Positions 52,665 to 64,000 of a DNA stretch of 64,000 nt are shown piece by piece; positions within the stretch are counted from its first letter, which is position 1, and each line of letters begins with the position of its first letter. The notes beneath the pieces were generated by a model. The model was not told where the DNA came from, made no database searches, and saw nothing but the letters and a program-made list of their open reading frames with translations. Source of the stretch: Frateuria_A sp051900415 (lineage in GTDB: Bacteria > Pseudomonadota > Gammaproteobacteria > Xanthomonadales > Rhodanobacteraceae); contig NZ_JBHZGL010000006.1 in the NCBI RefSeq assembly GCF_051900415.1, positions 124,001 to 188,000 of the forward strand. Reading direction: 5' to 3'. The position numbers and the translations under genes were made by a program.

Positions 52665-52693
52665 ATGGCAACGATTGTTGCTTTTTTGGCAAC
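52656..52693. promoter_or_regulatory. Tandem operator GTTGC-N7-GCAAC at the MNT gene start
   Basis: Two palindromes, 52656-52672 and 52677-52693, repeat at exactly 21 bases (two helical turns). The first covers the start codon (52664), the second lies just upstream. They are likely binding sites for the winged-helix domain of the MNT protein. Confidence 0.72.
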
Positions 52694-52729
52694 AGACCGC
52701 AAACCCAACCTCCCGCCGTCGCAGCGTTC

Positions 52730-52757
52730 TGGTAGCCCGGGCGGGATTCGAACCTGC
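52730..52757 (-). other. tRNA 3'-end-like fragment
   Basis: Read on the minus strand, bases 52757 to 52730 give a T-arm (GCAGG, loop TTCGAAT, CCCGC), a 7-base acceptor strand (CCGGGCT), a discriminator A and CCA. No D-arm or anticodon arm precedes it, and the T-stem has one mismatch. It looks like the 3' piece left when an element integrates at a tRNA gene. No integrase is nearby. Confidence 0.5.
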
Positions 52758-52793
52758 GTCACAGGTGCCCCAACCCGCCAGAACCAGGGACGC

Positions 52794-53399
52794 TCAGCGC
52801 CCCGCCGCCTGCTGCGCCCGGAATACCCGCCGCAACGCCGGATCCACCACATCCATCCGCCGCTTCGTTTGCATGAACGCCTGTTGGCCCTCAGGCAGCT
52901 GGCAGTTGCGTGAAAGGGTGTCTGCGCCTTCCGGCGTGGTTGCAGTGACGTCCTGCAGGTTCACCACCACGGCAAGAGTATCGCCGAGCGGTTCGAGGGC
53001 CAGGCAGATGCGGTCGATGGTCGCCATGCTGCGGTACCGGCTGCCGCCGATCAGCACCAGCAGGTTGGTCCGGTCGACCCAGGCACTGGAACGCACGCCC
53101 TCCAGATCACGGATCGCCGCGCGCGCCGCCTCATGGTCGATCGGCCGCGATGCGTCCGGCACGCGCATGGAGCGCAGCATGTCATGCTGCATCGCTTGCA
53201 GATGGGCCTGCACCGCCTGCTGGTCACCGGCAAGCGCGGCGGCATCCGCCGCGATGGCGTGACCCGCCGTCACCAGCGGATGGGTCGGTTGCCCGGCCTG
53301 CTGCGGTCGGCGCCCGTTTTCGATATTGCCGTCGCCCGATGCGGTGCAGCCAGCCATGGCTACACAGGCGACAACGGCGGCGATCAGCCAACGCTGCAT
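52794..53399 (-). CDS. Putative lipoprotein of unknown function
   Basis: A 201-aa predicted lipoprotein: MQRWLIAAVVACVAMAGC has lipobox AMAGC. The mature part contains an Ala-rich helical stretch (AADAAALAGDQQAVQAHLQAMQHDMLRSM) and a mixed region with VDRTNLLVLIGGSRYRSMATIDRICLALEPLGDTLAVVVNLQD. No family is recognised. ATG 53399 was chosen because AAAGG precedes it by 6 bases; ATG 53405 is possible and would sit in the same GGGGGAAAGGATGACC context as the HEPN start. It lies between the MNT gene and the restriction gene. Confidence 0.7.
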   Translation of the reverse strand: MQRWLIAAVVACVAMAGCTASGDGNIENGRRPQQAGQPTHPLVTAGHAIAADAAALAGDQQAVQAHLQAMQHDMLRSMRVPDASRPIDHEAARAAIRDLEGVRSSAWVDRTNLLVLIGGSRYRSMATIDRICLALEPLGDTLAVVVNLQDVTATTPEGADTLSRNCQLPEGQQAFMQTKRRMDVVDPALRRVFRAQQAAGR

Positions 53400-53554
53400 G
53401 GTCATCCTTTCCCCCGAAAGTGTGGCGAAGGATAGCGCAAGGCCCGGGTGGTCCATCGCCTCATGCACGCGTGCGCGACTGCGACAGAGGACCGGATTAC
53501 GCCCTGCAGCCACCAATCCGTTAGCCTTGCCGAAGGGGAAATCCAGGAACGAAC

Positions 53555-57121
<3,567 letters not shown>

Positions 57122-57169
57122 GCGTGTCGTCCGTTTTCAGCAACACCTGCAACAACCAAGGGGAAGAAA

Positions 57170-57829
57170 GTGAAATATCTCGTTCGTGGTTTGTCCATCG
57201 CCTTCGCGCTTGCCGTCTTGTCCGGCTGCGCCACCTCACGCTCGCGCCTTCCGCTGGACGTCCCTGTCCCAGGCTCGGCCGTGGTCAGCGGTGGCAAACC
57301 GATCGTTATCGATGTGGTCCACGACGCGCGTACGTTCGAAGCCGATCCCGACGATCCCAGCACGCCCTCGCTGAAGAAAGGCGCCAGCTACCGGTTGGAC
57401 GCAGACCAGCGCAAACAGGCCATTGCCCGCAAGCGTGGCGGCTTCGGCCACGCCTTTGGCGACATCCTGCTGCAGTCGGGCAACGTGGAGTCGCTCACCC
57501 GCGAGCTCGTCACCAACGCCCTGGCCTCGCGCGGCTACAGCGTGCTGCCGGCGGACGCCGCCCCCGCGGACGCACCGCACCTTACCGTGGACATCCGTCA
57601 ATTCTGGGCCTGGTTCACGCCCGGCATGTGGAGCGCAAGCATCGAGGCGCGTGTCGAGACGCTGCTCAACATCGCCAGCGCCCAGGGCAATCGCACACTC
57701 GACGTCAAAGGCTACGGCTACAACGCCATCCAGGTCGCCCGCGACGCCAACTGGCAGTTGGCTTACGAACGAGCGTTCAAGGATTACCTGAAGCAGTTCG
57801 ACCAGGCCGCGGCCAACAACGGGTTGTAG
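57170..57829 (+). CDS. Putative lipoprotein (YajG-like size and layout)
   Basis: A 219-aa predicted lipoprotein from a GTG at 57170 with GGGGAAG before it. The signal peptide is MKYLVRGLSIAFALAVLSGC. The mature region has a VVIDVVHDAR-like strand, DADQRKQAIARKRGGFGHAFGDILL, a SLTRELVTNALASRGYSVLP helix and the strands LTVDIRQFWAWF and NRTLDVKGYGYNAIQ. This is reminiscent of YajG-type lipoproteins, in which similar strand-helix segments occur, but the match is not firm. It follows the restriction gene by 48 bases. Confidence 0.68.
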   Translation: MKYLVRGLSIAFALAVLSGCATSRSRLPLDVPVPGSAVVSGGKPIVIDVVHDARTFEADPDDPSTPSLKKGASYRLDADQRKQAIARKRGGFGHAFGDILLQSGNVESLTRELVTNALASRGYSVLPADAAPADAPHLTVDIRQFWAWFTPGMWSASIEARVETLLNIASAQGNRTLDVKGYGYNAIQVARDANWQLAYERAFKDYLKQFDQAAANNGL

Positions 57830-57920
57830 CGCACATTCATCACGTCACTGGACCGGGACGGCGGCCCTTGCCCGGCCACCGTCGCGGGTATGCAGCAGAT
57901 CCAAACAGGGGGAGGCACGA

Positions 57921-58598
57921 ATGGATAGCAAGGAACAGGCGGATTCGCCGATCGATGGGAAGAAGAACGTACCGCTGTGGAAACAAACCTGGGCGCGGAT
58001 TTCCGGTGTCCTGTTGACGGTCCTGCTCACGATCGCCGGGTTTGCCTCGAAAGAATTCCGGCAAGTGTCCTGTCTTGACCTGCCCGAAGCGGCGGATCTT
58101 CGTTATCCGGGAGAGCCTGCTGGCGCCATTCCGTTCGACCGCGTCGCAAGCGACGCTACTCAGTCCACGCTCAACGGCAAGACGTTGACTTTCCGGGCCC
58201 GCTACTACGGGGAAACCCTTCGCACGGCCTTTTTGTTTGGCATCCCGGAAGACAAGCTGAAGCACTTCATGTTGCTCAATCTCAGAGCCATCGATTTTGT
58301 CGCCACCGATACGCCATTGGGCTCGACCGCGCAGGCGCTGCCGCCGCTGCTTGTGATGGTGCCGTTGGCCAACGCCGACGCCCTGGTGGGGTTACCGATG
58401 GGCACGGTTCTGGAGATCACTGGCAAGGCCACTTTTCTCGAACACCCGGAGCCGGGAAGTCTCGGGGGAAAGGTGGCCGGTTCTGTACTGCCTGATTACG
58501 CGGACTTCTATGTGACGGCATCGAATGTAGGGAAGGTGGAGGCGGTCAACCGTCCCGAAGAACGGCTGCTTTGCCGGGCATTCCACGACCTCAAGTAA
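57921..58598 (+). CDS. Putative membrane-anchored protein of unknown function
   Basis: A 225-aa protein that starts MDSKEQADSPIDGKKNVPLW and has one transmembrane helix (ISGVLLTVLLTIAGFA) at about residues 27-42, leaving the rest likely periplasmic. The remainder includes FRARYYGETLRTAFLFGIPED and TVLEITGKATFLEHPEP. No family is recognised. ATG 57921 follows GGGGGAGG. It lies in a run of short genes coding for envelope proteins, all on the plus strand with gaps of about 90-100 bases. Confidence 0.7.
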   Translation: MDSKEQADSPIDGKKNVPLWKQTWARISGVLLTVLLTIAGFASKEFRQVSCLDLPEAADLRYPGEPAGAIPFDRVASDATQSTLNGKTLTFRARYYGETLRTAFLFGIPEDKLKHFMLLNLRAIDFVATDTPLGSTAQALPPLLVMVPLANADALVGLPMGTVLEITGKATFLEHPEPGSLGGKVAGSVLPDYADFYVTASNVGKVEAVNRPEERLLCRAFHDLK

Positions 58599-58699
58599 GG
58601 CATGTTCCCTGCGAGGCCGGCAAACCCGCGAACCCGAATATTGCGCCTGATGGCAAGCTGAAGTAGCCGCCGCGTCATTCAATCGGAAAAGGATGCACC

Positions 58700-59242
58700 G
58701 TGAACATGCTTCGATGTTGGATGGCAGCTCTTGTGGTGGCTTCCCTGCCGGTATCGTCCTCGGCGCAGTTCTGGCACGACCCTTCCGGCAAACCGATTCC
58801 GGAAACGGAGGCGATGAAGTCGCGCGACGGCTTGGGCGCGGCTTTGCTGATTACGCCCGACAAGGACTGGCAGGCCAAATGGCAGACAGCCCCGGACACC
58901 ACGCCGCGCTTCGACCAGACGCGGCGAGTGGGGCCTGGCGGCGTGCTGTTCATCCTCACTTTCGTGTCAAACCTGAAAGTGGATCCGGTCTCGGGGATGA
59001 CCGACATCACCTGCGACTTCGCCGTCGTCCGGCCGGACGGAACGGATTCGGTCCGGGAGCGGGATCTGCCGTGCTTGAAGATCCGGCCGGGCGATCCGGG
59101 AGACGTCTATCTGTCGAACGCCGCGATAACGTACACGGCCGACCCGGGCGATCCGCGCGGCGTGTGGCAGGTTGCCGTCACGGTGAAAGACCGCGTCCGA
59201 AACGTGTCCGTTCCGCTGCACAGCTCTTTCGTCGTGCACTAG
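58700..59242 (+). CDS. Exported protein of unknown function
   Basis: A 180-aa exported protein. The signal peptide is MLRCWMAALVVASLPVSSSAQ and the mature protein begins FWHDPSGKPIPETEAMKSRDG. The beta-rich body has LLITPDKDWQAKWQT, GGVLFILTFVSNLKVD, TCDFAVVRPDG, and ends WQVAVTVKDRVRNVSVPLHSSFVVH. No family is recognised. The GTG at 58700 is preceded by GGAAAAGGA at a spacing of 6. It is the last of three plus-strand envelope-protein genes and converges on the sensor kinase at 59300. Confidence 0.72.
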   Translation: MNMLRCWMAALVVASLPVSSSAQFWHDPSGKPIPETEAMKSRDGLGAALLITPDKDWQAKWQTAPDTTPRFDQTRRVGPGGVLFILTFVSNLKVDPVSGMTDITCDFAVVRPDGTDSVRERDLPCLKIRPGDPGDVYLSNAAITYTADPGDPRGVWQVAVTVKDRVRNVSVPLHSSFVVH

Positions 59243-59299
59243 TCACGCTGTGGGACGGATACGCCCCCGCCTTTCATGCGCAAGCGAGCGCACGCCAGA

Positions 59300-60301
59300 T
59301 CACCCGTCGGTGGCCACAGCCGCCAGCACGGTCGCGGCAGGCTTGATCGGCAGCAGCACTTTGACGCCATGCCCGCGCTCGCGGGGCGTGCCGTGGACCG
59401 TGCCGCCCAAGTGCGAGGCGAGCAGTTGCACGAGCCGGGTGCCCAAGCCGTCTTTTTTCGACGGCGCGACGCCAATGCCATCGTCTTCCACGCTCAATGC
59501 GACGCCATCGCCGGTCGATTCCAGCGTGATCTGCACGGTGCCGCCCTGCCCGTCCGGGAAGGCGTACTTGAACGCGTTGGTGACCAGCTCGTTGGCGATC
59601 AGGCCGATCGAAACGGCGACCGGAGCGTCGACGTACATCGGGGTGGCGAGGACGCGGACGCGGATCGGGCGCACGTCGCGCAGGAGTTCGGCCAGGCCGT
59701 GGCCGAGGGCACGCAGGTACGAGGCTACTTCCACCTCGCCGTGCTTGCCGGATTTGCGCAGGCGTTCCTGGGCTTCGGCGATCACCCGGACGCGGGCCAC
59801 GGCCGATTCGAGCGCTTCGCGTGCGTGCGGGTCGCTCTGGCGCATGGCCTGCAGGCCCAGCACCGAGGCGATCATCATCAGATCATTGCGCGTGCGGTGG
59901 GCCAGTTCATCCAGGAGCAACGAGGTTTCCGCCTCCGCGGCCAGCAGCTTGCAAACGGCGGAACGCAGTGCCTCGATCACTACGGCGATCGCTGCGCCGA
60001 CGACTACGAACAGCACCAGGAACAACAGCTCATCCGCGGCAGGCGAACGGCGATGGAACACCAACCCGATGACCCCGTCGCCGAAAGTAGCGCTGAGCAA
60101 GGTGGCGAACAGGCCAACCGGCCTGCCGAAGAATATCGATGTGAAGAACACCACCGGCAGGAACGGCAGGTAGCGGTGCAACGCCGGCGGGAACAAATGC
60201 TCCAACCCCAGCACCGCCAGGACCAGCCCGCAGCACACGATATAGCCCGCCACCGCGGGAGGCCGCTTCTTGGACAGCACTGCGACGATCAGGTTTTCCA
60301 T
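59300..60301 (-). CDS. Membrane sensor histidine kinase, DUF4118-like + HisKA_2/HWE type (copy 2)
   Basis: A 333-aa kinase paralogous to the one at 6895-7878; both start MENLI. The N-terminus has hydrophobic segments (GYIVCCGLVLAVLGLEHL; LPFLPVVFFTSIFF; LLFLVLFVVVGAAIAVVIEAL). The phosphoacceptor is ELAHRTRNDLMMI. The HATPase includes IANELVTNAFKYAF, VEDDGIGV and GLGTRLVQLLASHLGG. It lies 81 bases downstream of the hybrid kinase gene on the same strand. A receiver domain is available in cis from that hybrid kinase, but not a free-standing response regulator. Confidence 0.86.
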   Translation of the reverse strand: MENLIVAVLSKKRPPAVAGYIVCCGLVLAVLGLEHLFPPALHRYLPFLPVVFFTSIFFGRPVGLFATLLSATFGDGVIGLVFHRRSPAADELLFLVLFVVVGAAIAVVIEALRSAVCKLLAAEAETSLLLDELAHRTRNDLMMIASVLGLQAMRQSDPHAREALESAVARVRVIAEAQERLRKSGKHGEVEVASYLRALGHGLAELLRDVRPIRVRVLATPMYVDAPVAVSIGLIANELVTNAFKYAFPDGQGGTVQITLESTGDGVALSVEDDGIGVAPSKKDGLGTRLVQLLASHLGGTVHGTPRERGHGVKVLLPIKPAATVLAAVATDG

Positions 60302-60382
60302 GCGCCCGCACCCCGCCCGGGATGCAAGACTTGTGACTTCGAAGTTAAGCGGACGCCAAGAAAGCGTGATGCCCTGCCGAAC

Positions 60383-62413
60383 TCAGGTAGCCCGGCCAGC
60401 CTGCGCCGTCCGGGTCTCCTTCGGATGCACGAGCTCTTCGATGGCCATGGCGATATCCGCCTGGCGGAATGGCTTGCCCAGGCGCGCCAGGCCGCGGGTT
60501 CCCTCGGCGTGTCCGCTGTAGCCGGTGATCAGCAGCACGGGCAGCTCGGGCCGGGAAATACGCAGATGGCGCGCCAGTTCGGCGCCGTCCATGCGCGGCA
60601 TTTTGTAGTCGGTCACGACCAGATCTACGTTCAGACCTTCGCGCAGCTTTTCCAGCGCCTCGCCGGCCCCACTGGCCTCGACGACGCCATGGCCCAACTC
60701 TCGCAGCATGGCGGCGGTGCCGTCGCGCACCAGTTGCTCGTCATCGACCAGCAGCACGTCGAGCGGCCGTCTGGGGGCGGGCACGCGGCCGTCGTCGGCA
60801 TCGCGTCGCTGCGCTAGCGGAGTGGAGGCGGTGACCGGCAGCCACAGCTCCACCCGTGTGCCCACGCCAGGCGCGCTGTCGATCGCGAAGTGCCCACCGA
60901 GCTGGCCGGCGAGGCCGTGCACCATCGACAGGCCCAGGCCGGTCCCGCGGCCGGTTTCCTTGGTGGAAAAAAACGGCTCGACGGCGCGCGCGAGGGTGTC
61001 CCGGTCCATGCCCATGCCGGTGTCGGCCACGGCGATGCGGACGTAGCCCGTGCCCGGCAGGTCGGGTGATGGCGCTGATGCCATGCGCGCCAGCTCGATC
61101 ACCAGCGTGCCGCCCTTGGGCATGGCATCGCGCGCGTTGACACAAAGGTTGAGGATGGCCAGTTCCAGTTGGTGCGGATCGGTCAGCACCTGCGGCAGGT
61201 CGGCAGGAAACTCCGTGCGCAGGATGATGGTCGGGCCGATCGAGCTCTTGATCAGATCGCGCATGCCATCGAGCAGTCCGGCCAGCTCCACGGCTTGGGT
61301 TTCCAGGCTCTGTCGACGAGCGAAGCCGAGCAGACGCTGCACCAGGATCTTGGCGCGTTCGGCCGACTGCAGCGCGTTGGTGATGAGCCGGGCGGCCCGC
61401 TCGTCGCTCTCGCCGAACCGGCGCTGCAGCATGTCGAGCGCGCCGGTGATCGGCATCAACAAGTTGTTGAAGTCATGTGCGACGCCACCGGTCAGCTGTC
61501 CGATGGTTTCAAGCTTCTGAGCCTCGTGCAGTTTGGCCGTCGCATCCTCGCGGGCGGCGGATTCCTCGATCACGCGTTGCTCCAGCGTGGCCGTCAGGTC
61601 GCGCAGCGATTGTTCCGTGGCGCGCTGGTCGGTGACATCGGTATGGACGCCCACCCATTCACGGATCCGGCCGCTGCGGTCGAACGTGGGGATCGCCCGC
61701 ACGCTGAAGGTGCGCCATGCGCCTTCACGCGTGCGCAGGCGGTGCTCGAACTTGAACATGCGGTGCTCGGCGCGTGCTTTCTCCCACGCCGCGAGCGTCG
61801 GTTGCACATCGTCCGGGTTCAGGGCCCTGACCCAGCCGAAGCCGGCCGAATCGGCTGTTTCCTGTCCGGTCAGACTGGCCCAGTCGGCTTGCTCGCCTTC
61901 CATCTCGCCTTGCGCGTTGTTGGTCCACAACACACCTTGCACGGCCTGCACCGCGGCACGGAAGCGCTGTTCGCTGTCATGCAGCGCGGCGAGCCGGGCA
62001 CGCGCCTCGTACTGGCGCCGGCGTCCGCGCAGCGCCGACTGCGCCAGACTCACCAGCGTGGTCGGGTGGAATGGCCGTTCAAGGAAGGTAACGTTACCCA
62101 GCACCGCGAGCAGGCGCGCCGAGGCGGGGTTGCGCTCGATGCCGCCGCGGCGCGTGACCAGGATGAACGGAAAGTCGGACCACTCGGGCTGGGCCTCCAG
62201 CCAGTCGGAGAGCGGACGCAGGTCCGCCTCCAGCAGGCTCTCCTCGGTCACCAGCGCAAAGCCGGCGCCGGCTACCATGCCCGCGACCAGCGTGTCGAGC
62301 GAGAGCGAGGCAAAGCAGCGGATGCTCGCCTCGGCGAGGATCGCGGATGCCACCTGGGCATCGCGACCATGGGGTGCCAGGACGAGAGCGCGCTCGGAAA
62401 GGTGTGGGATCAC
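60383..62413 (-). CDS. PAS hybrid sensor histidine kinase with C-terminal receiver
   Basis: A 676-aa cytosolic hybrid kinase. An N-terminal receiver-like segment (to about 135) lacks obvious full catalytic Asp sets, a PAS/PAC domain follows at about 145-265, a coiled-coil connector, and a HisKA domain with GGVAHDFNNLLMPITGALD (phosphoacceptor H313). The HATPase has LNLCVNARDAM and GTGLGLSMVHGLAGQLGG. The final receiver domain has DVLLVDDEQLVRDG and VVTDYKMPRMDG. It begins with GTG 62413, overlapping the KaiC-like stop by four bases (GTGA), so the two are translationally coupled. Confidence 0.9.
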   Translation of the reverse strand: MIPHLSERALVLAPHGRDAQVASAILAEASIRCFASLSLDTLVAGMVAGAGFALVTEESLLEADLRPLSDWLEAQPEWSDFPFILVTRRGGIERNPASARLLAVLGNVTFLERPFHPTTLVSLAQSALRGRRRQYEARARLAALHDSEQRFRAAVQAVQGVLWTNNAQGEMEGEQADWASLTGQETADSAGFGWVRALNPDDVQPTLAAWEKARAEHRMFKFEHRLRTREGAWRTFSVRAIPTFDRSGRIREWVGVHTDVTDQRATEQSLRDLTATLEQRVIEESAAREDATAKLHEAQKLETIGQLTGGVAHDFNNLLMPITGALDMLQRRFGESDERAARLITNALQSAERAKILVQRLLGFARRQSLETQAVELAGLLDGMRDLIKSSIGPTIILRTEFPADLPQVLTDPHQLELAILNLCVNARDAMPKGGTLVIELARMASAPSPDLPGTGYVRIAVADTGMGMDRDTLARAVEPFFSTKETGRGTGLGLSMVHGLAGQLGGHFAIDSAPGVGTRVELWLPVTASTPLAQRRDADDGRVPAPRRPLDVLLVDDEQLVRDGTAAMLRELGHGVVEASGAGEALEKLREGLNVDLVVTDYKMPRMDGAELARHLRISRPELPVLLITGYSGHAEGTRGLARLGKPFRQADIAMAIEELVHPKETRTAQAGRAT

Positions 62414-63900
62414 GGTCGGTCCGGCAGCAGGCGGTCTTCCGCATCGCCCGGTGAGATGCTGGGGACGCCGCGAAGCACGCCCTGGAAGTGGATCAACGGT
62501 TCGCCCAACTGGAAGCCTTCGCGACCGATGCGGTACTCGCGAATGGTGTCCTCATGTGCGCTGGCGCGTTTTTTCACCACGGAAATCGCACGCCGCACCC
62601 GCCCCAAAGCTTCGAAGTAACGCAGCAGGATAACCGTATCGGCCAGGTAGGTGACGTCGACCGGCGTCTTCATGTCGCCGACCAGGCCGTGCTGGGCCAC
62701 GGTGAGGTAAGTCGTGACGCCGCGCCGGTTGAGGAACTGCAACAACTCGTGGATATGCAGTACCAGCGCCTTCTCCTCGGGCATCGCCGCCTGGTAGCCG
62801 TTGAGGCTGTCGATCGCCACCGAGCGCACGCCCTCGTCCACCAGGCAGCGGACGCGGGAGGAGAATTCCCCGGGCGTCATCTCTGCCGCATCGACTTGTT
62901 CGATCACCAGCTTTCCGCTGTCGACCATGCTCTGCACGTCCAGGCCTATGCCCAGCGCTCGCTCGAAGAAAAGCGGTCGTTCCTCGTCGAAGATGAAGAT
63001 GGCGGCGCGCTCGCCGCGCGCGACCGCGGTGGCGACAAACGCCAGCACCAACAAGGATTTGCCAGTGCCGGCCGGCCCCAGCACGAGCACTCCGGAGCCG
63101 CGCTCGACGCCGCCGCCGAGCAAGGCGGCGAACTGGGGCGACGGACAAGGGAGCCGGTCGCGCACGAAGTCCTCGCCGTGCTCGCCGGACACCAGTCGTG
63201 GAAAGACCTGCACCCCGCCCTTGCGGATCACGAAGTCGTGGTAGCCGCCGCGGAACTGCCGTCCCCGGTACTTGAGCACCCGCAGGCGCCGGCGCTCGGC
63301 GCCGTAGTCGGGCGAAAGCTCCTCCAGCCGCAGCACGCCGTGCGCGACGGAGTGCACGGTCTTGTCGGTGGTGTCGCTGGTCAGGTCGTCGAGCATCAAC
63401 ACCGTGGCCTCGGACCGCGCGAAGTAGTGCTTGAGGGAAAGCACCTGGCGGCGATAGCGGAGCGAGCCCTGCGCGAGCAGGCGGATTTCGGCCAGGCTGT
63501 CGAGCACGACGCGGTCGGGCCTGATCCGCTCGAACGCCTGGAAAATGCGATTGGTCGTCTCGCCCAGTTCCAGGTCCGAGGAATACAGCAGGCTCTGCTG
63601 CTGGGCTTCGTCGAGCAGGTTCTCAGGCGGCACCAGTTCGAAAATCTCGACCCCGTCCAGGGACCAGCCATGCGAGGCTGCGGTGTTGCGCAGTTCGCCC
63701 TCGGTTTCGGACATGGTCACGTAGAGCGCACGCTCCCCCGCTTCCCGTCCGGCCAGCAGGAACTGCAGGCCCAGGGTGGTTTTACCCGTGCCGGGGGTTC
63801 CCTCCAGTAAAAACAGGCAGCCCTTGGTCAGGCCACCGTTCAATATATCGTCCAATCCGGCCACGCCCAGGGAGGCCTGCTCGGTCAGTCGGTCGTTCAA
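62410..63900 (-). CDS. KaiC-like double RecA ATPase
   Basis: A 496-aa KaiC-family protein with two RecA-like domains. Walker A motifs lie at about 35-42 (GTPGTGKT) and 275-282 (GPAGTGKS), with an EE-like pair in SETEGEL and FDEERPLFF. The linker SVAHGVLRLEELSPDYGAERRRLRVLKYRG resembles KaiC regions. No kaiB or kaiA is present in the window. Proteobacterial KaiC homologues are usually linked to stress or signalling rather than to a clock. It is the first gene of an apparent operon with the hybrid kinase and the second HWE kinase. The 100 bases beyond it to the window end hold its upstream region. Confidence 0.9.
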   Translation of the reverse strand: MNDRLTEQASLGVAGLDDILNGGLTKGCLFLLEGTPGTGKTTLGLQFLLAGREAGERALYVTMSETEGELRNTAASHGWSLDGVEIFELVPPENLLDEAQQQSLLYSSDLELGETTNRIFQAFERIRPDRVVLDSLAEIRLLAQGSLRYRRQVLSLKHYFARSEATVLMLDDLTSDTTDKTVHSVAHGVLRLEELSPDYGAERRRLRVLKYRGRQFRGGYHDFVIRKGGVQVFPRLVSGEHGEDFVRDRLPCPSPQFAALLGGGVERGSGVLVLGPAGTGKSLLVLAFVATAVARGERAAIFIFDEERPLFFERALGIGLDVQSMVDSGKLVIEQVDAAEMTPGEFSSRVRCLVDEGVRSVAIDSLNGYQAAMPEEKALVLHIHELLQFLNRRGVTTYLTVAQHGLVGDMKTPVDVTYLADTVILLRYFEALGRVRRAISVVKKRASAHEDTIREYRIGREGFQLGEPLIHFQGVLRGVPSISPGDAEDRLLPDRP

Positions 63901-64000
63901 GTCGTCACCTGTTGCTTAAATGAAGTGAAAGACGAGGTTTGTTATCACACGCACCCTTAGCATGAAGCGACGAGCTGAATGCGCGCGCATCCCCGGTTCA

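Noticed and set aside
61169..62620. Plus-strand open frame opposite the hybrid kinase
   Set aside because: Shadow of a well-supported kinase gene; no domain or ribosome site.

Overview
The window is high-GC gammaproteobacterial DNA. The der-bamB-yfgM / rodZ-pilF-rlmN-ndk block, the GlgE-type glycogen/trehalose cluster and the families of short palindromic repeats all point to Xanthomonadales, probably the Rhodanobacteraceae (Dyella/Rhodanobacter/Luteibacter-like). The genus cannot be fixed from the sequence alone.

Layout. (1) 1-9.5 kb is a stress and signalling region. It holds the 3' part of a lipocalin and two paralogous ECF sigma / ChrR-type zinc anti-sigma pairs. Between the pairs lie a frameshifted alpha/beta hydrolase, a TonB-dependent receptor, a divergent formaldehyde-dehydrogenase-type zinc enzyme and an HWE-type sensor kinase. 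(2) 9.5-27.6 kb is a seven-gene minus-strand glycogen/trehalose cluster transcribed in the order glgE, treS-maltokinase, glgB, glgX, treZ, malQ, treY. Two of the junctions are 4-base stop/start overlaps. Together the enzymes interconvert trehalose, maltose-1-phosphate and branched alpha-glucan; glgA and glgC are not in the window. (3) 27.7-35.5 kb holds DUF3606, a sirtuin, tadA, OsmC, two GNATs, guaB-guaA and folD. (4) 35.6-42.6 kb is a conserved housekeeping block: der, bamB, yfgM, rodZ, pilF, rlmN, ndk. (5) 42.7-47.2 kb is a beta-oxidation unit: a PsrA/TetR-like regulator with two CAAAC-N4-GTTTG operators in front, then a FadN-type bifunctional enzyme and FadA. (6) 47.3-51.5 kb has two small exported single-domain proteins that share upstream sequence blocks, and an exported M1 aminopeptidase.

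(7) 51.6-59.3 kb looks like an accessory segment. It contains a HEPN/MNT toxin-antitoxin-type pair with a tandem operator, a tRNA 3'-end-like scrap, a single-chain MmeI-like restriction-modification enzyme with a lower-GC specificity region, and several lipoproteins or exported proteins of unknown function. (8) 59.3-63.9 kb is a probable signalling operon: a KaiC-like double ATPase, a PAS hybrid histidine kinase joined to it by a GTGA overlap, and a second HWE-type kinase paralogous to the one in region 1.

The best candidates for something not well described are the twin small exported proteins with their shared leader (47.3-48.7 kb), the KaiC/hybrid-kinase/HWE-kinase module, and the duplicated singlet-oxygen-type sigma/ChrR circuit. 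No intact tRNA, rRNA, transposase, integrase or CRISPR array was seen.
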